Shown: one piece after another, positions 24,556 to 30,027 of the stretch | Layout: each line of letters starts with the position of its first letter | Position numbering within the stretch: the first letter of the stretch is position 1 | DNA from: JANNRA01 sp031401035 | GTDB taxonomy: Bacteria; Desulfobacterota; Binatia; HRBIN30; CADEER01 | DNA: 30,027 nt | Assembly (NCBI GenBank): GCA_031401035.1 | Contig: JANNRA010000187.1 | Location: 1-30,027, forward strand | Direction: 5' to 3' | Position numbers and translations under genes: made by a program | Notes under the pieces: model-generated | Database searches by the model: none | What the model was told of the DNA's origin: nothing | Seen by the model: only the letters and a program-made list of their open reading frames with translations

Positions 24556-26001
24556 TCAATCGGTCTGATAGCCGAGGGCGCGCAGCTTCTCCTTCGTCGC
24601 CTCGTCGACGTGCGCCTTCTCCTCCTGCGGCTGCTGGCGCGCCGCCAGTTCCGCGTTTGCCGCCTCCAGCGCCGCCTGCAGCGTCGCCCCGGCGGGTGGC
24701 CCCTGCGGCATCTGTTCGCCGGGGTCGGCGGCGAGATCGAAGAGTTCGCCGACTCCCTCGGGGCCGACCAGCAGCTTCTCCGAGCCGCGCACCAGGCCCT
24801 CGCGGTGCTGGCGCAGATCCCAGTCGAGGGTCTTGCGCGGCAACTGCAGGATCACGTCCACCGCGTTCGCCGGCGCCTCGTCGCGCAGCAGCGGCACCAG
24901 CGAGCGGCCCTCGAAGCGGCCCTCCGGCGGCAGGCCGAGCAGCTCGAGCACGGTCGGCGCGACGTCGATCAGCGACACGTTCTGATTCACCACGCGGCCG
25001 GCGGGCACGCCCGGGCCGGCCATGATCAACGGCACGCGCACGGTCTCGTCGAAGAGATTGGACCCGTGGCCGAAGTTGCCGTGCTCGAGCAACTCCTCGC
25101 CGTGGTCGGCAGTGACGATGACCAGTGCGTCCTTCAGGATGCCGCGCTGCTCGAGCGCCTCGAACAGGAGACCGAGCTCGGCGTCCGCGGCCGCCACATC
25201 GCCGTCGTACAGCGCCGTCACCTGCGCCAACTCCTCCGCGCTCAGCGGGCTCTGACCGAGCGCCAGGGAACGCGCCCAGGCGTTGAGGCGGGCGGCCTGT
25301 TCGACGCCGACCGATGGGGCGAAGCGCGCGCGCAGCGGCGCCGGCGGCTCGAACGGCACGTGCGGCTCCATGAACTGGAGATACAGCAGGCGCGACGGCC
25401 TGGCGCCGCCGCCCGTCGGCGTGGCGCCGGTCGGCGGGGCGGCGCCATCCGCCGGGCCGCCGTCGAGCCAGCGCAGCGCCGCCGTGCGCACCACCTCGCC
25501 GCGCGCCTTGATCGGGCTGCCCTCGGAACTCAGGAAGCCCAGCCAGGTGGGGAATCCCTGCCCGTAGCCGAGATCGGCGGAGAGGCGCCAGTTGGCGGTG
25601 AAGCCGGCGTTGGCGAACCCGGCGGCTTCAAGGCGCTCGGCGAGCGTCAACTCGCTGCCGGGCAGGCGCGAGTCGAAGTCGCGCACGAGATGCTGCGAGG
25701 GCAGGCGCGAGGTCAGCAACGAGGCCACCGAGGGCATCGTCCACGACGTGGTCGCGTAGGCGTGCGCGAAGCGCGTGCCGCGATCGGCGAGGCCGTCGAG
25801 GACGGGGGTCAGCCCCTTGCCATAGCCGTAGCGGCCGAGACGGTCGGCGCGCAGGGTATCGACGACGATGAGGATGACGTCGGTCGGGCGCGCCGGGCGT
25901 GCGGGCCAGAGCGCGATGCCGACCACCAGCAGGCCGGCGAAGATGGCGAGGACGAGCGGCAGGAAGCGGCGGACAGGACGGCGGTTGGGGGCGTTGGACA
26001 C
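24556..26001 (-). CDS. Membrane-anchored sulfatase/alkaline phosphatase superfamily hydrolase or transferase
   Basis: 481 aa from a GTG at 26001, chosen because AGGA precedes it at good spacing; a GTG at 26034 has none. A basic N-terminus and one hydrophobic helix (about 13-31) would anchor it with the catalytic domain in the periplasm. Metal ligands visible are D48 in VVDTLRADRLG and D299-H300 in TADHGEELLEHG, plus FGHG. The nucleophile region reads SWTMPSVASLLTS, with T88 at the place of the formylglycine Cys/Ser and no Arg after PS, so classical sulfatase activity is unlikely. Thr nucleophiles in this superfamily occur in phosphotransferases and phosphodiesterases. A role in phospho-substituent transfer or removal on the glycan is possible. 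Confidence 0.88.
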   Translation of the reverse strand: MSNAPNRRPVRRFLPLVLAIFAGLLVVGIALWPARPARPTDVILIVVDTLRADRLGRYGYGKGLTPVLDGLADRGTRFAHAYATTSWTMPSVASLLTSRLPSQHLVRDFDSRLPGSELTLAERLEAAGFANAGFTANWRLSADLGYGQGFPTWLGFLSSEGSPIKARGEVVRTAALRWLDGGPADGAAPPTGATPTGGGARPSRLLYLQFMEPHVPFEPPAPLRARFAPSVGVEQAARLNAWARSLALGQSPLSAEELAQVTALYDGDVAAADAELGLLFEALEQRGILKDALVIVTADHGEELLEHGNFGHGSNLFDETVRVPLIMAGPGVPAGRVVNQNVSLIDVAPTVLELLGLPPEGRFEGRSLVPLLRDEAPANAVDVILQLPRKTLDWDLRQHREGLVRGSEKLLVGPEGVGELFDLAADPGEQMPQGPPAGATLQAALEAANAELAARQQPQEEKAHVDEATKEKLRALGYQTD

Positions 26002-26058
26002 AATGCGCCATCCTGCGATTCGCCTCCCGCGCACGCAAGCGCGCCGCCGCCGTCACCT

Positions 26059-26078
26059 TGACCGCGCCGGCGCGGTCA
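26059..26078. promoter_or_regulatory. Perfect 20-bp palindrome in a divergent intergenic region (candidate operator)
   Basis: The sequence is an uninterrupted palindrome with half-site TGACCGCGCC. It lies in the 116-base gap between the divergent sulfatase-superfamily gene (start 26001) and the epimerase gene (start 26118), where a repressor or activator could control both. A TTGACC overlaps its left edge (26058-26063), but no good -10 element follows. In GC-rich DNA a palindrome of this length by chance is unlikely though not impossible. Confidence 0.4.
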
Positions 26079-26117
26079 GCGTAGGGGTCCCCGCTCCTCT
26101 TCTGAAAGCGAGGCTTC

Positions 26118-27050
26118 ATGATCGTAGTAACCGGCGGCTGCGGCTTCATCGGCAGCGAAGTCGTGCGCCAGCTGCGCGCCAAGGGCCACACGGTGCGCGT
26201 GGTCGACAACATGAGCAAGGCGTCGAGCAGGGTGCCCGACGGGGTGGAGTTCGTGCGCGGCGACCTGGCGCAGGCCGGCGTCGCCGGCGCGGCGTTCGCC
26301 GGCGCGCGCGCCTGCATCAACCTGGCGGCGCGCATCGGCGGCATCGGCTACTTCCACAAGCTGCCGGCCGACATCCTGAGCGAGAACAACCTCATCTACT
26401 CGCACACCTTCGAGGCCGCGGTGGCGGCGAAGCTCGAGCGCATGGTCTTCGTCTCGTCGTCGATGGTCTTCGAATCGGCCACGAGCTTTCCCTCGAAAGA
26501 GGAGGACCTGCGCGTCATCCCGCCGCCGTTCACCGCCTACGGCTTCAGCAAGCTGATCGGCGAGTGGTACTGCCGCGCCTTCTTCGACCAGCACGGCCTG
26601 CCCTACACCATCCTGCGGCCGTTCAACGCCATCGGGCCGGAGGAGGCGGCGGGCGAGGAGGTCGGCGACGCGCACGTCATCCCCGACCTGGTGAAGAAGA
26701 TCCGCGCCGGCCAGTACCCGATCGAGCTGCTCGGCGACGGCGCGCAGACGCGCTGCTTCACGCACGTCACCGACATCGCGCGCGGCATCGTCATGGCCCT
26801 CGACCACCCGGCGGCGGTGAACGAGGATTTCAACCTCGGCAACGCCGAGGAGATCACCATGCTCGAGCTGGCCCGGCGCATCTACGCGGCGTGGGGCGGC
26901 GAACGGCCGTTCGAGGCGACCTTCGTCGCCGGCTTTCCCTCCGACGTGAAGCGGCGCGTGCCGGACGGCGGCAAGGCCAAGCGGCTGCTCGGCTGGGAGC
27001 CGCAGGTCGATTTCGCCACCGGCCTGCGCGAGGTCATCGGCAAGGCGTGA
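26118..27050 (+). CDS. NAD(P)-dependent nucleotide-sugar epimerase/dehydratase (extended SDR)
   Basis: 310 aa. The Rossmann motif is TGGCGFIG with G6, G9 and G12. The catalytic set is the Ser-rich SSSMVF plus Y141-x3-K145 (YGFSK). The ARIGGIGYFHKLPADIL segment resembles the MGG/VGG loop of GDP-mannose 3,5-epimerases and GDP-fucose synthases, which suggests a GDP-sugar or related epimerase, but UDP-sugar epimerases cannot be excluded. FNAIGPEE and FNLGNAEEITMLELA are standard extended-SDR parts. It starts the 26118-30027 gene set, and its stop overlaps the GTG of the dehydrogenase. It would supply a precursor sugar in the cytoplasm. Confidence 0.9.
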   Translation: MIVVTGGCGFIGSEVVRQLRAKGHTVRVVDNMSKASSRVPDGVEFVRGDLAQAGVAGAAFAGARACINLAARIGGIGYFHKLPADILSENNLIYSHTFEAAVAAKLERMVFVSSSMVFESATSFPSKEEDLRVIPPPFTAYGFSKLIGEWYCRAFFDQHGLPYTILRPFNAIGPEEAAGEEVGDAHVIPDLVKKIRAGQYPIELLGDGAQTRCFTHVTDIARGIVMALDHPAAVNEDFNLGNAEEITMLELARRIYAAWGGERPFEATFVAGFPSDVKRRVPDGGKAKRLLGWEPQVDFATGLREVIGKA

Positions 27051-28291
27051 GCGCCGCGGCGGACACGATGACGGGGACGGTCGCGGTGGTCGGCCTCGGG
27101 CGGGTCGGACTGCCGTTCGCGCTCTTCCTGGCGCAGCGCGGCTGCACCGTGCACGGCATCGACACCAATCCGGCGACGGTCGCGGCGCTCGCCGCCGGCC
27201 ACCTGCCGTTCCGCGAGGACGGCGCCGCCGCGGCCCTGGCGGCGACGCGCGGCACGCGCTTCTTCGCCGGCGGCGACCTCGCGGCGCTGGCGCCGGCGGA
27301 GACCATCATCATCACCCTCGGCACGCCGGTCGACGACTTCAACAACCCGATCTTCCTGCCGATCGAGAACCTCCTGCGCGCCGCGCTGCCGCACCTGCGC
27401 GCCGGCCAGCTGCTGGTGCTGCGCAGCACCGTCGCGCCCGGCTCGACCGAGCACCTCGGCCGCCTCATCGAGCGCAACACCGCCTTCCGGCTCGGCCGCG
27501 ACCTCTTTCTCGCCTTCTGCCCGGAGCGCATCGCCGAGGGCAAGTCGTTCGCCGAGCTGCCCGAGGTGCCGCAGATCGTCGGCGGCGTCGAGCCCGCCAG
27601 CAGCGCACGCGCGACGCGCTTCTTCGCCGCGGTGACGCCGACCGTCATCGCCGTCGACGCGCGCAGCGCCGAGCTCGCCAAGCTGTTCTGCAACATGTAC
27701 CGCTACATCGATTTCGCCGTCGCCAACGAGTTCATGATGATCGCCGCCCAGCACGGCCGCGAGGTCTACCCGATCGTCGACGCCATCAACCGCGGCTACA
27801 AGCGCGGCGGGCTGAAGTCGCCGGGGCTCACCGGCGGTCCCTGCCTGTACAAGGACGGCTTCTTCCTCACCGGCCGCATCCCCTACAACGAACTCATCTC
27901 CAGCGCCTGGAAGATCCACGAAACGACGCCGGCCTGGCTGGTCGAACAGGTGCGGGCGCGGCGGCCGGAGATCGACGGCGCCAAGGTCGCCATCCTCGGC
28001 CTGGCCTTCAAGCGCGACATCGACGACACCCGCAACTCGCTCGCCTTCAAGCTGAAGAAGATCCTCCTCGCCGAGGGCGCCGACGTGCACCTGCACGACC
28101 CGTTTCTGCCCTCGGCGTCGCGCGACGACGCGCTGCGCGACGCCGACGTCGTCTTCCTGGCGATGAACCACACCGCCTTCGAGGCGCTGAGCGTCGACGC
28201 CCTGCGCCGGCTCGCCCGCCCGGGCGCCATCGTCTGCGACGTGTGGAACCTGCTGCGCACGCAGCGCATCGTCTTCTCACTCGCCGACTGA
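27047..28291 (+). CDS. UDP-sugar 6-dehydrogenase (UDP-ManNAc/UDP-Glc dehydrogenase family)
   Basis: 414 aa from the GTG at 27047 that overlaps the upstream stop (GTGA); an ATG at 27068 would remove seven residues. The NAD-binding motif is GLGRVGLPFA. The FCPERIAEGKSFAELPEVPQIVGG stretch is typical of the WecC/VipA branch that oxidises N-acetylhexosamines. The catalytic cysteine is C266 in GGPCLYKDGF with K269 and D270, and the C-terminal Rossmann domain starts near KVAILGLAFKRDIDDTRNS. It makes a UDP-uronic acid, probably UDP-ManNAcA or UDP-GalNAcA (inference), implying an acidic sugar in the product. Length is normal. Confidence 0.9.
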   Translation: MSAAADTMTGTVAVVGLGRVGLPFALFLAQRGCTVHGIDTNPATVAALAAGHLPFREDGAAAALAATRGTRFFAGGDLAALAPAETIIITLGTPVDDFNNPIFLPIENLLRAALPHLRAGQLLVLRSTVAPGSTEHLGRLIERNTAFRLGRDLFLAFCPERIAEGKSFAELPEVPQIVGGVEPASSARATRFFAAVTPTVIAVDARSAELAKLFCNMYRYIDFAVANEFMMIAAQHGREVYPIVDAINRGYKRGGLKSPGLTGGPCLYKDGFFLTGRIPYNELISSAWKIHETTPAWLVEQVRARRPEIDGAKVAILGLAFKRDIDDTRNSLAFKLKKILLAEGADVHLHDPFLPSASRDDALRDADVVFLAMNHTAFEALSVDALRRLARPGAIVCDVWNLLRTQRIVFSLAD

Positions 28292-28310
28292 CGCCGCGTC
28301 CGCCGCGCCG

Positions 28311-29033
28311 ATGCGCCTGTCGATCGTCGTCCCCGTCTACCGCGAGGGGGAAGCCGCGCGCGCGACGCTGGCCACCCTGGCCGCGCGCGCGCCGGGACCG
28401 CACGAGCTGCTGGTCGTGCACGACGAGGCCGACGATTCGACCCTGCCGGTGATCGCCGATCTGCGCCGCGTCCACCCGCAGATCCGCGCCATCCACAACA
28501 CCCTCGGCCGCGGTCCAGCCTGGGCCATCCGGGCGGGCTTCCAGGCGGCGCGCGGTGAGGCGCTGCTGGTGACGATGGCGGATGCCTCCGACGAGGTGGA
28601 GGACATCGCGCCGATGCTGGCGCGGCTCGAGGCCGGCGACGACCTCGTGGCGGCGTCGCGCTACATGCCCGGCGGGCGGCAGGTCGGCGGCCCGCGCCTG
28701 AAGGTGTTTCTGTCGCGCGCCGCCGGCCGCTCCCTGCACGCGCTGATCCGCCTGCCGACACACGACCCGACCAGCTCGTTCAAGCTCTACCGGCGCAGCA
28801 TGCTCGAACGCCTGGACCTGGAGAGCGACGCCGGCTTCGAACTGGCGCTGGAGATCACCGTCAAGGCGTTCCTCGCCGGCTACCGCATCGGCGAGGTGCC
28901 GACGACGTGGCGCGACCGCGTCGAGGGGAAGTCGAACTTCAAGCTGGCGCGTTGGCTGCCGCGCTATCTGCGCTGGTACGGGTTGGGGCTGCGGCAGGGG
29001 CTGGGGCGCGGACGCCGCGCCGCCGCCACCTGA
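28311..29033 (+). CDS. Glycosyltransferase family 2, dolichol/polyprenyl-phosphate mannosyltransferase-like
   Basis: 240 aa, the size of DPM1-like soluble enzymes. It opens LSIVVPVYREG, has NTLGRGPAWAIRAGFQAARGE, and carries MADASDEVED as the acidic metal motif. SRYMPGG, DPTSSFKLYRR and GYRIGEVPTTWRDRVEGKSNFKL follow; the last is the classical R-x-x-G-xS-F signature of polyprenyl-phosphate glycosyltransferases. There are no long C-terminal membrane helices. It could make a polyprenyl-phosphate sugar donor for a GT-C enzyme such as the one at 22155 (inference). It follows the dehydrogenase by 19 bases. Confidence 0.9.
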   Translation: MRLSIVVPVYREGEAARATLATLAARAPGPHELLVVHDEADDSTLPVIADLRRVHPQIRAIHNTLGRGPAWAIRAGFQAARGEALLVTMADASDEVEDIAPMLARLEAGDDLVAASRYMPGGRQVGGPRLKVFLSRAAGRSLHALIRLPTHDPTSSFKLYRRSMLERLDLESDAGFELALEITVKAFLAGYRIGEVPTTWRDRVEGKSNFKLARWLPRYLRWYGLGLRQGLGRGRRAAAT

Positions 29034-29081
29034 GGCCGGGTTGCGCAGTCGCGCGATGCGGGGCTAGGACCTGCGTCTTTC

Positions 29082-30027
29082 ATGCCCGCCCCAACCGCCG
29101 ACGACCTCGACATCCAGGACGCCTGGGACAACGCGCCGCTGCGCGCCCGCTGGCCGAGTGGACTCGACAACCACTTCTACATCAGTCGCCTCGAGGTCAT
29201 ACCGGTCGAGGCCACCGGCCGCGGCGCCGCGGGCCGGCTGCTCGAAGTGGCCGCCGCCGAGGCCGTGCACGCCTGCCGCCTCGCCGCCGGCGGCCTCGAG
29301 GCGCACGTCCTCGAGCCGTCCGAGACGATGCTCGGCAGGGCGCGCGAACGCATGGCCGAGTTCGACGTGCGCCTGCGCCTGGTGCGCGGCATCGCCGAGG
29401 CGCTGCCCTATGCCGACGGCAGCTTCGATCGCGTCCTGATCGACGCCGCCATCGACCACCTCTCGGCCCCCGACCTCGGCGTGCGCGAGATGGTGCGTGT
29501 GCTCAAGCCCGATGGCCGCTTCGTCGTCAGCTTCGTCAACTATGACAGCCTCTCGGTACGCCTGAGCCGGGCGCTCTACCGCCTGCACCGCTGGCTGGTG
29601 CCGAGCCGGCGCGACGAGCACCGCTTCTGGGACACGCCGGTGCCGACCGAGCACACCTTCGAATGCACGTATCGCAACATCGGCAGCCTCTGTGGCCAGT
29701 ACCTGGAGCTCGACCGCGTCGTCGGGGTGTCGATGCTGTGGGGCACGCCGGGATGGTCGTTCCTGTTGAACGGCCTCGGCGAACGCCCGGCTGCGTGGCT
29801 GCTCGGGCGCCTCGACGCGCTGGCGCGGCGCATCCCCGGCTTCGCCGACTACGTGCTCATGGTCTGGCGGCCGCGCCGCGTCGGCGAGGCGCCGGGCAGC
29901 GGGCTGCGCGCCCTGCCGGCGCTGGCGCGCCTCGCCGCCGCCGCAGCGGCGCCGGCGCCGCCGCGCGTCGAGACCATGCGCGTCACCCCGGCCGATCCGG
30001 TGTATCAGCGCCAACTCGCCGAGGACG
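29082..30027 (+). CDS. Methyltransferase-fold protein with degenerate SAM loop (3' end outside window)
   Basis: At least 315 residues, still open at the window end. The class I methyltransferase framework is clear: EPSETMLGRARERM, GIAEALPYADGSFDRVLID, and MVRVLKPDGRFVVSFVN. The glycine-rich motif I is LLEVAAAEAV (A57, A58, A59, E60, A61) where GxGxG is expected. SAM binding may therefore be lost, or the protein may bind another ligand or serve as a partner of an active methyltransferase. The reading frame is intact and protein-like throughout, so this is not simple decay. It starts 48 bases after the glycosyltransferase, with AGGA upstream of the ATG. Confidence 0.8.
   Translation, partial: MPAPTADDLDIQDAWDNAPLRARWPSGLDNHFYISRLEVIPVEATGRGAAGRLLEVAAAEAVHACRLAAGGLEAHVLEPSETMLGRARERMAEFDVRLRLVRGIAEALPYADGSFDRVLIDAAIDHLSAPDLGVREMVRVLKPDGRFVVSFVNYDSLSVRLSRALYRLHRWLVPSRRDEHRFWDTPVPTEHTFECTYRNIGSLCGQYLELDRVVGVSMLWGTPGWSFLLNGLGERPAAWLLGRLDALARRIPGFADYVLMVWRPRRVGEAPGSGLRALPALARLAAAAAAPAPPRVETMRVTPADPVYQRQLAED

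Noticed and set aside
25868..28291. 807-codon frame suggesting a fused epimerase-dehydrogenase
   Set aside because: The first half is out of frame with the SDR epimerase and low-complexity. Recognisable dehydrogenase sequence begins only at about 27068.
29041..29081. Weak TTGCGC and TAGGAC promoter-like boxes before the last methyltransferase
   Set aside because: Only 4 of 6 and 3 of 6 matches; cannot be distinguished from background.
1..30027. CRISPR arrays, tRNA or rRNA genes, transposases, phage genes
   Set aside because: None seen on either strand; the only repeats are the isolated palindromes listed.

Overview
This is a very GC-rich window whose gene content points to a Gram-negative bacterium. 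It carries an ABC-transporter-dependent surface glycan export pair, a lipobox lipoprotein and O-antigen-type glycosyltransferases. I cannot place the taxon from sequence alone; the composition would fit deltaproteobacterial-type or related uncultured lineages. I find 26 protein-coding genes, two of them cut by the window edges, and no tRNA, rRNA, CRISPR array or transposase.

Layout. (1) 1-103 is the tail of an unknown gene ending inside a palindromic repeat. (2) 206-5610 (+): radical SAM/SPASM protein copy 1, Wzm-like permease, Wzt-like ATPase with a C-terminal extension, family 2 glycosyltransferase, PhyH dioxygenase 1. (3) 5635-10921 (-): a tandem pair of large cobalamin-type radical SAM proteins whose base composition looks lower in GC than the neighbours. 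(4) 11025-12849 (-): a lipoprotein and a glycosyltransferase, ended by a likely intrinsic terminator. (5) 12977-15784 (+): radical SAM/SPASM copy 2 and two tandem paralogous methyltransferases. (6) 21261-15813 (-): an overlapping operon of two glycosyltransferases, a methyltransferase, radical SAM/SPASM copy 3 and PhyH dioxygenase 2. (7) 21581-24529 (+): RmlC-like epimerase, multi-pass GT-C-like membrane protein, methyltransferase, behind a good promoter and a large inverted repeat. (8) 26001-24556 (-): a membrane-anchored sulfatase-superfamily protein with Thr where sulfatases have the formylglycine residue. (9) 26118-30027 (+): SDR epimerase, UDP-sugar dehydrogenase, small glycosyltransferase, and a methyltransferase that has lost its glycine-rich SAM loop.

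Working model (inference). The locus builds, modifies and exports a heavily decorated surface glycan or glycolipid. Nucleotide-sugar enzymes supply precursors, five family 2 glycosyltransferases and a GT-C-like protein assemble the chain, and Wzm/Wzt export it. The unusual part is the tailoring set: five radical SAM enzymes in two unrelated families, five class I methyltransferase-fold proteins and two Fe(II)/2-oxoglutarate dioxygenases. Three of the radical SAM proteins are paralogues with an invariant C-terminal NYFW-x-RRP signature. This density of radical and methyl-transfer chemistry in a glycan export locus is the best candidate here for an undescribed system.
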